62,389 bases of DNA from Crocosphaera sp. (GTDB lineage: Bacteria > Cyanobacteriota > Cyanobacteriia > Cyanobacteriales > Microcystaceae), in the NCBI GenBank assembly GCA_030065205.1, contig JASJDN010000025.1, positions 1 to 62,389 on the forward strand. The letters are read 5' to 3'. Positions 8,707 to 17,918 of this stretch are shown here, one piece after another. The notes beneath the pieces are model-generated. The model ran no database searches and had not been told where the DNA came from. It saw only the letters and a program-made list of their open reading frames with translations. How positions within the stretch are numbered: position 1 is the first letter of the stretch; each line of letters starts with the position of its first letter. Position numbers and translations under genes: made by a program.

Positions 8707-11166
8707 ATGGCCGCAGGAAACCCCGACTGGATACGTTTAGATAAAGCCCTTTCGGTTGAAGCAGAAAAAGGATTTACCAATTTACAGGGTAATCAATATC
8801 AGTTTCATGAATTTTTATGCCTGAATTTCGGTCAAAGTCCCCCTAATGGGACTCCTACAAGCGATCGCAGAAAGTGGCAAAATTTTGCTACTCAATATGC
8901 CAATTATCCTAACTTAACTGTAGCACAAAGAAAGACTTTAATTAGTCAAACCCGTCAATTTGTACACGCCCTCAGAAAGACATTAGAAACTCCTAACGAA
9001 CCCCCCAAACCCAAATCACCTAAAACAACGGCTATTACTGATAAAAAACCTTCTTTACGCCCTGTTACTTTGGAGCAATCTCTAAGTGATATAGCAGAGG
9101 TAGGTTATAGAAGAGGAGAATTATTAAAAAGATTAGGATTGTATACTGTAAAAGACTTATTATTTTATTATCCCCGTGATCATATTGATTATGCCCGTCA
9201 AGTCACTATTTCTGAATTAGTTGCAGGGGAAACGGTTACCATAGTCGGAACGGTTAAACGCTGTAATTGTTTTACCAGTCCCAAGAATAAAAAATTGAGC
9301 ATTTTTGAGTTGATTTTAAGAGATCATACTGGACAAATTAAACTTAATCGCTTCTTTGCTGGTGCTAGATTTACGAATAGAGGCTGGCAAGAAAGACAAA
9401 AACGAATCTATCCGTTAGGTTCCATTGTAGCAGCATCAGGGTTAGTGAAACAAAACCGTTACGGCATTACATTAGATAACCCAGAAATTGAAGTTTTAGA
9501 TAGCACAAGTTCGAGTATTGAATCGATTAAAATTGGTAGATTGTTACCCGTATATCCCTTGACCGAAGGGGTTGGGGCTGACTTAATTCGTAAAGCCATT
9601 ATTTCCAGTTTAGAAGCAATTAAACAGATACGAGATCCTTTACCTAGAGTTTTAAGAGAACAATATGGATTAATGGGTTTAAAAGATGCCATTACTAACA
9701 TTCATTTTCCTGAAACTCCTGAATTATTAGCCCATGCAAGACGGCGTTTAGTATTTGATGAGTTCTTTTATTTACAATTAGGATTTTTACAACGTCGTCA
9801 AGAACAAAAACAGATTCATAACAGTGCAGTTTTTACCCCTAAAGGTAAACTAATTGAACAATTTGATGATATCTTACCTTTCAGATTAACCAATGCACAA
9901 AAACGGGTTATCAATGAAATATTAGAAGATTTAAACTCAGTAACCCCCATGAATCGCTTAGTCCAAGGAGATGTAGGTGCTGGTAAAACAATAGTAGCCG
10001 TCTTTGCCATTTTATCCGCCTTACAATCCAATTATCAAGCTGCATTAATGGCTCCAACAGAAGTATTAGCAGAACAACATTATCGTAAATTAATTCCCTG
10101 GTTTAATCAACTCTATTTACCCGTCGAACTGTTAACAGGTTCTACAAAAAAAGCAAAAAGAGAAGAAATTCATCGTCAATTACAAACAGGAGAATTACCC
10201 CTTTTAGTAGGAACTCATGCCTTAATTCAAGATCCGGTAAACTTCCAAAAATTAGGCTTAGTTGTCATCGATGAACAACATCGGTTTGGAGTACAACAAC
10301 GGGCAAAACTATTAGCAAAAGGCAAATCTCCTCACGTTTTAACCATGACTGCAACCCCCATTCCCCGTACCCTCGCCTTAACGTTACACGGGGATTTAGA
10401 TGTGAGTCAAATTGATGAATTACCCCCTGGAAGACAAGCTATTCAAACCACCGCATTAACGGGAAAAGAACGCACCCAAGCTTATGATTTAATTCGTCGA
10501 GAAGTCGCCCAGGGACGACAGGTTTATATTATTTTTCCTATGATTGAAGAATCAGAAAAATTGGACGTAAAAGCAGCAGTAGAAGAACATCAAAAACTCT
10601 CGGAAAAAGTGTTCCCAGACTTTAATATTGGACTGTTACATGGACGCATGAGTTCATCAGAAAAAGATCAAGTTTTGACGGCTTTTCGAGACAATGAATA
10701 TCAGATTATTGTCTCAACAACGGTTATCGAAGTCGGGGTAGATGTTCCTAATGCAACCGTCATGTTAATCGAAAATGCTGAACGGTTTGGACTATCACAG
10801 TTGCATCAATTAAGAGGTAGAGTCGGAAGGGGTTCTCATAAGTCTTATTGTCTGTTGATGAGTAGTAGTAAAACCCTCGATGCTAAACAAAGATTAAGCG
10901 TGTTGGAACAGTCTCAAGATGGCTTTTTTATCTCAGAAATGGATTTAAGATTTAGGGGGCCAGGAACCGTTTTAGGAACCCGTCAATCCGGTTTACCTGA
11001 CTTTGCTTTGGCCAGTTTAGTAGAAGACCAAGAAGTGTTAGAATTAGCAAGAGTCGCAGCAGAAAAAATCATTGCAGCCGATAAAAGTTTAGGGGGTTTA
11101 CCTTCACTGAAAAAAGAATTAGAAAGTCGTTATAAAAAGTTAATGGGAGGAGAAATTTTGACATAA
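8707..11166 (+). CDS. recG: ATP-dependent DNA helicase RecG
   Basis: An 819-residue branch-migrating helicase that remodels stalled replication forks and Holliday junctions. Residues about 1-125 are the extra N-terminal region usual in cyanobacterial RecG. The OB/wedge domain covers about 140-290. Helicase motifs are plain: Walker A GDVGAGKT near 420, DEQHRFG near 521, TATPIPRTLAL near 548, and QLRGRVGRG near 700. The length agrees with cyanobacterial orthologues. It appears to be transcribed alone; the nearest upstream genes are unknown coiled-coil proteins on the same strand with 170 bases between. Confidence 0.96.
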   Translation: MAAGNPDWIRLDKALSVEAEKGFTNLQGNQYQFHEFLCLNFGQSPPNGTPTSDRRKWQNFATQYANYPNLTVAQRKTLISQTRQFVHALRKTLETPNEPPKPKSPKTTAITDKKPSLRPVTLEQSLSDIAEVGYRRGELLKRLGLYTVKDLLFYYPRDHIDYARQVTISELVAGETVTIVGTVKRCNCFTSPKNKKLSIFELILRDHTGQIKLNRFFAGARFTNRGWQERQKRIYPLGSIVAASGLVKQNRYGITLDNPEIEVLDSTSSSIESIKIGRLLPVYPLTEGVGADLIRKAIISSLEAIKQIRDPLPRVLREQYGLMGLKDAITNIHFPETPELLAHARRRLVFDEFFYLQLGFLQRRQEQKQIHNSAVFTPKGKLIEQFDDILPFRLTNAQKRVINEILEDLNSVTPMNRLVQGDVGAGKTIVAVFAILSALQSNYQAALMAPTEVLAEQHYRKLIPWFNQLYLPVELLTGSTKKAKREEIHRQLQTGELPLLVGTHALIQDPVNFQKLGLVVIDEQHRFGVQQRAKLLAKGKSPHVLTMTATPIPRTLALTLHGDLDVSQIDELPPGRQAIQTTALTGKERTQAYDLIRREVAQGRQVYIIFPMIEESEKLDVKAAVEEHQKLSEKVFPDFNIGLLHGRMSSSEKDQVLTAFRDNEYQIIVSTTVIEVGVDVPNATVMLIENAERFGLSQLHQLRGRVGRGSHKSYCLLMSSSKTLDAKQRLSVLEQSQDGFFISEMDLRFRGPGTVLGTRQSGLPDFALASLVEDQEVLELARVAAEKIIAADKSLGGLPSLKKELESRYKKLMGGEILT

Positions 11167-11187
11167 TAATTTCTATGATCTCTATTA

Positions 11188-11216
11188 TATAGCGTTTCTC
11201 GGACTCATGAGGTACA
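11188..11216 (-). repeat. Solo end of an IS630-type element
   Basis: TATAGCGTTTCTC followed, after 7 diverged bases, by TGAGGTACA is the inverse of the transposase tail plus inverted repeat at 90-118. Only this end remains, so it is a relic or the edge of a small non-autonomous derivative. Confidence 0.5.
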
Positions 11217-11312
11217 CTTAACTCCTGCATCCTGCCTGTTACAAGCTTCTAGCTTGTACTACAATTTTCACAATTTATTTATAATGATCATCTAATGGGT
11301 ATCTAGTCATTA

Positions 11313-11346
11313 ATTCCTCAAAAGTATAAGGTCATTTTTGAGGAAT
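11313..11346. terminator. Bidirectional terminator between recG and the DUF29 gene
   Basis: ATTCCTCAAAA and TTTTGAGGAAT form an 11-bp stem around a 12-base loop. The stem includes the last codons and the stop of the minus-strand DUF29 gene. Confidence 0.55.
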
Positions 11347-11697
11347 GTCTAGCTTATATTCTCGCAAAACAACTCGTCTAGCTCTTTCATACTGTTTAGA
11401 AATATCCAGTTGATTTAAAAGAGTTTTAGTTAATCTATCTTCAATTTCATCTTGAAAATTATCAACTTCTTTGAGCCAATGATTACGAGGATAAATTTCT
11501 TGAGAATAATCAAGTTTTAGTCTGTGTTCTATCAGCCGTTTTAAAAAGCTATTCACAGCGTTAAGTTTCTCATTTCCCAAGTCCTCTATCTCCTCTTTCA
11601 GATTTTCCCAATCAAGTGCTTTAATATTATGTTCTTGTAAAGCTCTTGCTTGCACTTGAGTCCACTCAAAAAAATCCGTTTCGTAAAGGTTGGTCAT
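11332..11697 (-). CDS. DUF29 family protein
   Basis: A 121-residue helical protein matching DUF29, a family expanded in cyanobacteria. It has the family opening LYETDFFEWTQ, then an NLKEEIEDLGNEK segment and a central LKRLIEHRLKLDY helix. I start it at the ATG at 11697 (MTNLYETDFF), which matches the usual family N-terminus; an in-frame start at 11760 would add 21 residues with no family support. The function of DUF29 is unknown. It stands alone, flanked by a solo IS end and a small inverted-repeat element. Confidence 0.8.
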   Translation of the reverse strand: MTNLYETDFFEWTQVQARALQEHNIKALDWENLKEEIEDLGNEKLNAVNSFLKRLIEHRLKLDYSQEIYPRNHWLKEVDNFQDEIEDRLTKTLLNQLDISKQYERARRVVLREYKLDIPQK

Positions 11698-12011
11698 TTC
11701 AGTTATCAGTGATTCGTTATCAATTATTGCTATGACTTCCACCCGATAGAATAAGTGCAAATGTATTGATTAAAATTATTAATTAGGAAACTGTTGATAA
11801 ACTCAGATTATCGGGGTTTCCAGGTTTACCGTGTATACTTACTATCCCCCCAGTTTACCTTACGAATTTATCATAACACATTTTTGCTCATTTTTTTTGG
11901 GGGTATACTATACCCATTTTTGTACACCAAAAAGGCACACACCTAAAGAAAACATTAAGATTTTTAGTGCTGATCGCTAAATGTCATCAAATTTTGATAA
12001 AAGGGAAATAA

Positions 12012-12097
12012 TATAGCACTACGCATTTTTGTGTTTGACGTTGACAAACCCGAAAACTCTTTGCTGGCCTAATGATTGACTTTCGCGTAGCGGTATA
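12012..12097. mobile_element. MITE-like element, TATAGC family, copy 1
   Basis: Imperfect terminal inverted repeats TATAGCACTACGC (12012-12024) and GCGTAGCGGTATA (12085-12097) match at 11 of 13 positions and enclose 60 bases with no coding potential. The interior TTTTGTGTTTGAC is shared with the element at 23810-23902. Termini beginning TATA suggest TA-targeting IS630/Tc1-type mobilisation. It lies in a 440-base gene-free stretch (11698-12138); the rest of that stretch holds C- and T-rich sequence without recognisable signals. Confidence 0.55.
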
Positions 12098-12138
12098 GTT
12101 TAGTTAATTTACCAACAATTTTCTGCTGTTAGAGTAAT

Positions 12139-12375
12139 TTATGGATTATTCTGACTTTCCACATATTCTTTAAACATTCGAGGGTAAAGAATTAAAAAAT
12201 AAACCCACCAAATGATAATTAAAATTGAAACAATAGAAGTAATCCAAAGAATATGAAGAATAAACCAACTACTAAAACTTAAGATAATTCCCGTTAATAA
12301 AATAGACCAAGGTTGACACCATTTTGGTTTATAGTCCCAAATATTAGATGATTCTAGATTAGAAAATTCTGTCAT
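12139..12375 (-). CDS. Small two-helix membrane protein (DUF6737-like)
   Basis: A 78-residue protein. The N-terminal NIWDYKPKWCQPWSILLTG segment is typical of a conserved small cyanobacterial membrane protein family, which I believe is DUF6737. Two hydrophobic helices lie at about 22-42 and 45-66, followed by a short polar tail. The ATG at 12375 has a GGAAAG-like box upstream. Function is unknown. It lies 76 bases upstream of nothing on its own strand except intergenic DNA, so it is probably monocistronic. Confidence 0.7.
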   Translation of the reverse strand: MTEFSNLESSNIWDYKPKWCQPWSILLTGIILSFSSWFILHILWITSIVSILIIIWWVYFLILYPRMFKEYVESQNNP

Positions 12376-12451
12376 AGTAATAATCGTTTCTTTCCTTAAA
12401 ATTATCTAGCCTATAATAATCTTTTGTAGCCTACCATTGTCGTTAAAATAA

Positions 12452-15400
12452 TTACATTTCTATGGCACCCAACGTTTTTAAAGCATATTTTTGTGCTGAG
12501 TTTAAACCAGTTACTCCTGTAATATTCATGTTCTCATAAGGTCGAGGCGATCGCCAACTTGATAAACACTCTCCTGTGAGATAATTCCAGCGTTTTATCG
12601 TTCCATCCTTACTGCTACTGGCTAAAATAGGCTCATGAGGGTGAAACGTCACGCACATGACAGCCTTACCATGTCCTTGCAGAATTTTCTCGCAACTGTA
12701 TTCAGTTGAGGAGAGTTTCCATAAGCGAATACTGGTATCATAACTACCACTCGCTAACCACTGACTATCGGGACTAAACGCAACGGATGAAATCCAGTTA
12801 CGATGATCTCTAATCATCATAATCGGTTTTGTGTTTTCTGCTTCTAAATCCCAGATACAAATGGTATTATCATTACTACCACTAGCCATTAATTTACCAT
12901 TGGGACTAATCGCGATCGTCCAAACTTCATGTTGACGAGTGTTATAAATTTTAACCAGTGGATCAGCTTGTTGGAGATTATCAATATCCCAGAATTTGAT
13001 AGTACCATCATCACTTCCACTAATTAATAAGGGTTTGGTAGGATGAAAATATACCGATTGTATCCAATCTGTATGACCGGTAAAAGTTTGCAATCGTTTA
13101 TAAGTATAAGCATCCCATAATTTAACGGTTTTATCATCACTTCCTGTTGCAATCAATTTTCCATCGGGACTGTAAGCAACCGTTCTAATCCAATTTTTAT
13201 GTTCTGCTAAGCTTTTAAGTAGTTTATTGCTATTAAAAGTATCCCATATATACAATTTTGTATCATCACTTCCACCAATCAGAATTTGACTGTCAGGACT
13301 ATAAGCAAGAGACAAAATATTACCACTATAAGTTGGTATTTCTGCTTTAGTTTCTCCTTGTGAGCTATCTTTTAGATAGACGATCGCTTGATTAGTTCCT
13401 ACTGCTAAAATTGTACCATCAGGACTATAAGTAATCGGTTTAATTTCTTGACCATATCCTTGAGCAATTCGTGAACATTCCCCTGATTCATAATTCCAAA
13501 TTTTAACATTACATCCCATTTCACCACTGAGTAACCAAGCAAGTTTAGGATGAAAATCAATTGACCAAACCCCACCATTATGACCTCTTAAAGTATGTAA
13601 ATGTTTACAGGTTTGAACATCACTAATACAAATAGTTGTATCTTCACTAGCACTAGCTATTTTATCTCCATCGGGACTAAAAGCAAGACTTCTAATCCAA
13701 TGATTATGATTATGACTTAAACTCTGTTTAAACTCACCCGTTTCTAAGTTCCAAAGACGAACCATTCCATCATCAGTCCCACTAGCAAGAAATTTACCAT
13801 TCGGACTAATAGCCATCGCTCTTAAAATATTATCTTTATTATCTTTTAAATTTTCTTCCAACCAGAAGGTTGTTATAAACTTTACTTCTGAATGATTGAT
13901 ATCCCAAATGCAAATTTGATTGTCTTGACTTGCACTAATTAACCTATTTTGATCGGGATGAAAGCTCACCCATGTTACTCTATCTTTATGCTGAGTTAAA
14001 ACGGTTATCAGTTCCTTTCGATTACAATCCCAAATTCTAATGGTTCTATCATCACTACTACTAGCTAATAGTTGACCATTTGCACTATAACTTAAAGCTC
14101 TAACCCAATCAAGATGCCCTGAAAAAGTTGCAATCGGGTTTCCTTTTTCTATTTCCCATAAATAAATCTTTCCATCTTCTCCACCACTGGTAATTATTTT
14201 ACTATTTGGACTAAAAGCGATCGCTCTTACCCAGAAGTTGTTGCTATTAATAATATGGTATAAAATGGGACATCCTTCTCCAACTTTCCAAATATAAATT
14301 TGAGCATTCGTATCACCAATCGCTAACCATTGTCCGTTCGGACTAAAAGCAACAGAAATGACATTACTAAATCCATTTAAAAACATTGGATTTAATAATT
14401 CGGAGCCAGTAAAATCAGTATTTTTTAAGCTAATTTCTCTTAAATTTGCATTTTTTAATACCAAATATGAAAAGTCTTTATCTTCTAAATTACCTAAATG
14501 GAGAAGTAAATTAAAAAGATTTCCTCCTAAATATTTATCAGATTTATTATTTTTGTTTTCATTTAAAAGTCTTCTTAAATATTTTTTAACTTGTTCCTCT
14601 GTATTCAGTTTACCTTTGAGTTTTTGAATGATTGGTTTAAGGATGAATTTTTCTTGGTCTTCTCTAACTTTTATAGTTTCCATGGGTAAAAATAGAGGAA
14701 AATGATTTAATAAATCAAAATTTTTATTAATTATTTCTTCTGTCATATCATTAATTAGTTTCTTAATTAAATAATCTCGAATCATTGGAGGTTGAATTAA
14801 CACTCCTTCATCCTTACTTTCTACAAAAAAACGAGATTTTAAATGTTTAATGATAGTTAGTATTTGATCGCTTAATAATCCCTCAGTAATTTCTTTTAAT
14901 TCAAATAAACTAATAGGATTACGATAAATAGCCAGCCAATACATAATATTTTTTTCGGTTTCTGATAATTTTTCTAATTCCTCTTTTATAAATTCTTCAA
15001 TTCCATTAAAAACAAAATTAGACGAATTACTTTCATTACAATAATGAATAAAATTTGTAATATTACCAGCGAAACTTTTCTGAATATTAATAGCAACGTT
15101 CACTAAAACAAAATGATTACTCTGATAGGTATCTCTCAATTTTTCCCAATCTTCTTCTGATCCTTCAAATGAACCAACACCATTAAAAATATTTTTAATT
15201 GATTCTACTGATAAAGGTTCTATTTTTAAAAAACGGCTCCATTGATTTTGGGCAACGAGTAAATTAATTTCTCTAGGTTCAATCTTACCAGTCATAACTA
15301 AACAGCTTTTTTCTTGTTTGTCAGCTAGTTCTTTTAAGAAAAGATTATAATTTGGATCTTGAAAATTAAAAGACTCCTGTTCTATTGCCCAATCTATATT

Positions 15401-15508
15401 AGCTACAATTAATAAACAACAAAATATTTTTAACTTTTCTATGAGATTATCTAATTTCTGCTTAGTGTTTAACCCCTTAATATCTTCCTCGTCATTTAAA
15501 AAAAACAA
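12452..15508 (-). CDS. WD40-repeat protein with truncated NB-ARC module
   Basis: A frame of 1018 residues. Residues about 355-1000 hold 14 WD40 repeats (each of the type VAFSPDG…LASGSDD…IWD), enough for two seven-bladed propellers. Residues about 1-350 align with the downstream half of the NB-ARC/AP-ATPase of cyanobacterial HTH-NB-ARC-WD40 proteins: CLLIVANID stands where Walker B (LLVLDN) should be, with Ala in place of Asp. The Walker A half is absent and the frame has no ATG start (it opens at a TTG). In the same frame, codons for ELLADLLFFLNDEE extend slightly upstream to an in-frame TAG near 15525. The gene directly upstream encodes the missing HTH domain. I read the pair as one ancestral gene broken by deletion and frameshift; the propellers may still be translated. 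Confidence 0.75.
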   Translation of the reverse strand: MFFLNDEEDIKGLNTKQKLDNLIEKLKIFCCLLIVANIDWAIEQESFNFQDPNYNLFLKELADKQEKSCLVMTGKIEPREINLLVAQNQWSRFLKIEPLSVESIKNIFNGVGSFEGSEEDWEKLRDTYQSNHFVLVNVAINIQKSFAGNITNFIHYCNESNSSNFVFNGIEEFIKEELEKLSETEKNIMYWLAIYRNPISLFELKEITEGLLSDQILTIIKHLKSRFFVESKDEGVLIQPPMIRDYLIKKLINDMTEEIINKNFDLLNHFPLFLPMETIKVREDQEKFILKPIIQKLKGKLNTEEQVKKYLRRLLNENKNNKSDKYLGGNLFNLLLHLGNLEDKDFSYLVLKNANLREISLKNTDFTGSELLNPMFLNGFSNVISVAFSPNGQWLAIGDTNAQIYIWKVGEGCPILYHIINSNNFWVRAIAFSPNSKIITSGGEDGKIYLWEIEKGNPIATFSGHLDWVRALSYSANGQLLASSSDDRTIRIWDCNRKELITVLTQHKDRVTWVSFHPDQNRLISASQDNQICIWDINHSEVKFITTFWLEENLKDNKDNILRAMAISPNGKFLASGTDDGMVRLWNLETGEFKQSLSHNHNHWIRSLAFSPDGDKIASASEDTTICISDVQTCKHLHTLRGHNGGVWSIDFHPKLAWLLSGEMGCNVKIWNYESGECSRIAQGYGQEIKPITYSPDGTILAVGTNQAIVYLKDSSQGETKAEIPTYSGNILSLAYSPDSQILIGGSDDTKLYIWDTFNSNKLLKSLAEHKNWIRTVAYSPDGKLIATGSDDKTVKLWDAYTYKRLQTFTGHTDWIQSVYFHPTKPLLISGSDDGTIKFWDIDNLQQADPLVKIYNTRQHEVWTIAISPNGKLMASGSNDNTICIWDLEAENTKPIMMIRDHRNWISSVAFSPDSQWLASGSYDTSIRLWKLSSTEYSCEKILQGHGKAVMCVTFHPHEPILASSSKDGTIKRWNYLTGECLSSWRSPRPYENMNITGVTGLNSAQKYALKTLGAIEM

Positions 15509-15524
15509 TAAATCTGCTAATAAT

Positions 15525-15776
15525 TCATCCTATTTTTATTTCTTTGGGTTGAGTTTCTTCAATATAAGTTACTTCTCTGATATCACAACCTATGGCACCA
15601 CAAATTTCTTCAGCATTTAAACGATCAACTGGTTTACTATTCAAAAAACGACTAACTACATCACGGGATATTCCCAAATGTTCAGCTAAAGCTTGTTGAC
15701 TTGGAAAACCATTACGAGGAAGTAATGTTTTGATAGACTTTTTAAGTTCGGGTTTGAGTTGAACAGAACGAGGCAT
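15525..15776 (-). CDS. HTH domain detached from an NB-ARC/WD40 protein
   Basis: An 83-residue protein with the helix-turn-helix that normally opens cyanobacterial NB-ARC-WD40 proteins: SVQLKPELKKSIKTLL, then GFPSQQALAEHLGISRD and VVSRFLNSKPVDRLN. It stops at 15525-15527, just before the WD40 frame, which is in a different phase. In intact homologues the HTH is followed by a P-loop (GMGGIGKT type) that is missing here, so at least about 100 codons have been lost between the two frames. It may still be expressed as a small DNA-binding protein. The ATG at 15776 is followed by PRS, as in the family. Confidence 0.7.
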   Translation of the reverse strand: MPRSVQLKPELKKSIKTLLPRNGFPSQQALAEHLGISRDVVSRFLNSKPVDRLNAEEICGAIGCDIREVTYIEETQPKEIKIG

Positions 15777-16086
15777 GATAGTAAATTATTAATAGTTGAG
15801 AGTATGCTATCATAGACTCTCTAAAATTTCTTAATCTTTGACAGTAACTCATACATTATAGATAACTCAGACATTGAAGTTAGACACAATAGTAAATTGT
15901 AACAACGAATACATTAATTAAATAATTGTACAGTTGAAGATAATGTCAATGTATTTCACTACGTTGTTGCTTTTATTGTTCTTAAAATCGATGGAGAAAG
16001 TTAGACAATCACCCCATCAAGATCAGCTACACTCATCATCCATAATCAAAATATGTTGTTCTTCTAACCAATTAGAGGATTTATAT

Positions 16087-16257
16087 ATGAGTAAATTAGT
16101 CTCTTTAGTCAATAAGAACGGAATCAAGCTATTTGTTCTTGGCTCAATCACGTTAGTTATTCTTGTTCTAATCACAGCAAAGACTGACATGATCTTTAAC
16201 TTGAAATGGAGTCCTAATGAATTAGAGGTGATGATTGATAGTCGTTCTACTCAGTAA
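16087..16257 (+). CDS. Small single-pass membrane protein, module copy 1
   Basis: A 56-residue protein with one strong transmembrane helix at about 15-33 (LFVLGSITLVILVLITA) and a polar C-terminal tail ending ELEVMIDSRSTQ. I choose the ATG at 16087, which has GAGGA 8 bases upstream; longer in-frame starts add a low-complexity N-terminus. A decayed copy of its tail (LEVMID) is found at 17822-17860. It opens a cluster with the 34- and 130-residue genes downstream, although a strong terminator separates them. I do not recognise the family. Confidence 0.55.
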   Translation: MSKLVSLVNKNGIKLFVLGSITLVILVLITAKTDMIFNLKWSPNELEVMIDSRSTQ

Positions 16258-16280
16258 GAATAATTGAAATACTGAGTGTT

Positions 16281-16324
16281 AACCAGGGAATTCTAAATGA
16301 AATAAGAATTCCTTGGTTTTTTTA
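16281..16324 (+). terminator. Strong Rho-independent terminator
   Basis: AACCAGGGAATTCT and AGAATTCCTTGGTT form a 14-bp stem with one G-T pair around a 10-base loop, followed by a run of T. It lies 24 bases after the stop of the 56-residue gene. Confidence 0.8.
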
Positions 16325-16382
16325 ATAGCTTATAAGTCTTTAAAATGTTAAAATACTATATGTGAATTATTTCGTTATTGCT

Positions 16383-16487
16383 ATGAGTTCTGATAAAAAG
16401 CCCTCATCTTTTCCGAGACGAACCTTTTGGGATGGTATGGCTTCAGTTTTAGATATAAGATTCAATGGACTTAAACTATGGCCTTAA
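16383..16487 (+). CDS. 34-residue peptide overlapping the coiled-coil gene
   Basis: A short frame, ATG at 16383 to TAA at 16485-16487, encoding a basic peptide with PRRTFWDGMASVLDIRFNG in its middle. It overlaps the next gene by 10 bases (ATG of the next at 16478), which suggests translational coupling. There is no signal peptide, and the second half looks like an amphipathic helix. It is too short for family assignment; the overlap and the ordered composition make it more likely real than chance. Confidence 0.4.
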   Translation: MSSDKKPSSFPRRTFWDGMASVLDIRFNGLKLWP

Positions 16488-16870
16488 CCAACGAACAGAT
16501 TGAAGAAAGAATTAATCAACAATCAACACAAATTAATAAGATTGATACGATTTTAGAACTTCAAAGAGGGTTAACCTATGAGGTAAAAAATTTAGCTCTA
16601 AGAATAAGCGGTGTTGAAAATACATTAGAGAGCATTGATAATAAGCTAACATCACAAACTGAGAAAATAAGTAAAATTGAAGGTTTCCTAGAAGGACAAA
16701 ACGCCAATATTCAAAAAATACCTGACCTGAGTGAAAAAGTAGGCGAATTGAAGAATTGGCGACCAATTGCACTTGTTGTTATTGGTGGTCTTATGACTCT
16801 TTCTGTCGGTGTGGTTACCCCGGATTTCTCACAAATTAATTTGAAAGCCCAATCCAGAGATAAAAAATGA
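16478..16870 (+). CDS. Coiled-coil protein with C-terminal membrane anchor
   Basis: A 130-residue protein. Residues about 1-85 form a polar coiled coil (QIEERINQQSTQINKID…ENTLESIDNKL), followed by IPDLSEKVGELKNWRPIA and one transmembrane helix at about 97-113 (LVVIGGLMTLSVGVV). The layout resembles small XhlA-type haemolysin/holin accessory proteins, but that is a topology match only. It overlaps the 34-residue gene upstream. Its C-terminal half is duplicated, shortened, at 17919-18041. No known function. Confidence 0.6.
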   Translation: MALTNEQIEERINQQSTQINKIDTILELQRGLTYEVKNLALRISGVENTLESIDNKLTSQTEKISKIEGFLEGQNANIQKIPDLSEKVGELKNWRPIALVVIGGLMTLSVGVVTPDFSQINLKAQSRDKK

Positions 16871-17062
16871 TAATTTTTAGGACTAATAGAAATTTTAAGA
16901 TAGATAAATAAAAAATTTGACTTTGATGATCCAAAAACTAATTTTAAGAGAGAATAATTATATTATTTTTTGATTCTCTTCATGACAAATAGGACTGAAT
17001 GAAAGTATCAGTCAGTCAACAAATTATGATAAGTCTTTTTGAAAAAATACAACTTATTCTAC

Positions 17063-17511
17063 TTATCCAGTATTAGGAATAGTTTGAATTCTTTTGTTAG
17101 CAATAGACAAAATATCTTGATAAGGACAAGCACTAGCTATAGTGATAATAATTCTTCTACAACTAATCTTTATTCTGGCTCCCAACTTAAGAAGATTTAG
17201 ACGTATTCTTCCCACAGTTGCTTTAGCCAATAAAGTTTTTTTTAAACAGTGTTGACGAAAAGCATTAATGAGAACATAAGCTATTGAATGTAGCCATAAT
17301 CTTAGTTGATTACTTTGAAATGTTTGAGTTGAAGTTCTATCAGCTAACAAGTCTAGTTGTTGTTCTTTAATCCGATTTTCCATCTCGCCTCTCGGACAGT
17401 ATTTCTTTGTATAAAGTATGAAAAGTGGAATTTTTGAAGCGGGTCTTTTTTCCTTTCTGTTTACTAAAGTTGATTACTTTACGATTTTTTCGAGGATTAC
17501 GGGGACTCATT
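17063..17511 (-). pseudogene. IS1380-family transposase relic with internal deletion
   Basis: Both ends of a transposase survive but the core is gone. From the ATG at 17511 the frame reads MSPRNPRKNRKVINFSKQ (N-terminal end). About 35 codons later a frameshifted join leads to YCPRGEMENRIKEQQLDL and LRLWLHSIAYVLIN, the conserved C-terminal block of IS1380-family DDE transposases, ending at 17063. Roughly two thirds of the protein, including most of the catalytic core, is missing. It sits between the two copies of the small coiled-coil module. Confidence 0.7.
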
Positions 17512-17696
17512 AAATCAGTTTTTGGGAATTTACTTTAATAATTAAATTATAGCATATTTTATTCAAACAATCTAGTGTTATTAGAGATTTTATTGATATT
17601 TCTTTTGAAAAAATGAGTGATTGATTTATCTTTTTATCTTCGTTTAATTCGGTTTAATCTTAACTTAAAATCTGACAACAGACTGTTGGTTGGGGC

Positions 17697-17760
17697 AATC
17701 TGCGATCGCTCGCTTCAAACCCACTTCCTGTAAGGGGTCTCTGTTTTGCGATCGCAGATT
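17697..17760. repeat. Perfect inverted repeat built on HIP1 sites
   Basis: AATCTGCGATCGC (17697-17709) and GCGATCGCAGATT (17748-17760) are perfect 13-bp inverted repeats around 38 bases. Each arm contains a HIP1 core. The surrounding stretch, 17512-17821, has no gene. Confidence 0.6.
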
Positions 17761-17821
17761 TTGTGAGAAATTCGGGTTACGTGGTGGCTTCGTGGATTCC
17801 TTAACCTTTAGATAGGATTTT

Positions 17822-17860
17822 GATAGATTAGAAGTAATGATTGACAGAAGAGCAAAATAA
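17822..17860 (+). pseudogene. Fragment of the 56-residue membrane protein gene (copy 2)
   Basis: Twelve codons plus stop read DRLEVMIDRRAK, matching the end of the gene at 16087-16257 (ELEVMIDSRSTQ). The rest of the gene is not recognisable upstream. Confidence 0.45.
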
Positions 17861-17918
17861 CAAAAAACAGTCTTAAACCCCTCCTGAAAACTAATCAAAA
17901 AAAGGACAAAAAACTAAT

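Noticed and set aside
15934..16086. Longer N-terminus for the small membrane protein at 16087
   Set aside because: The added 51 residues are low-complexity and the internal ATG has a proper ribosome binding site.
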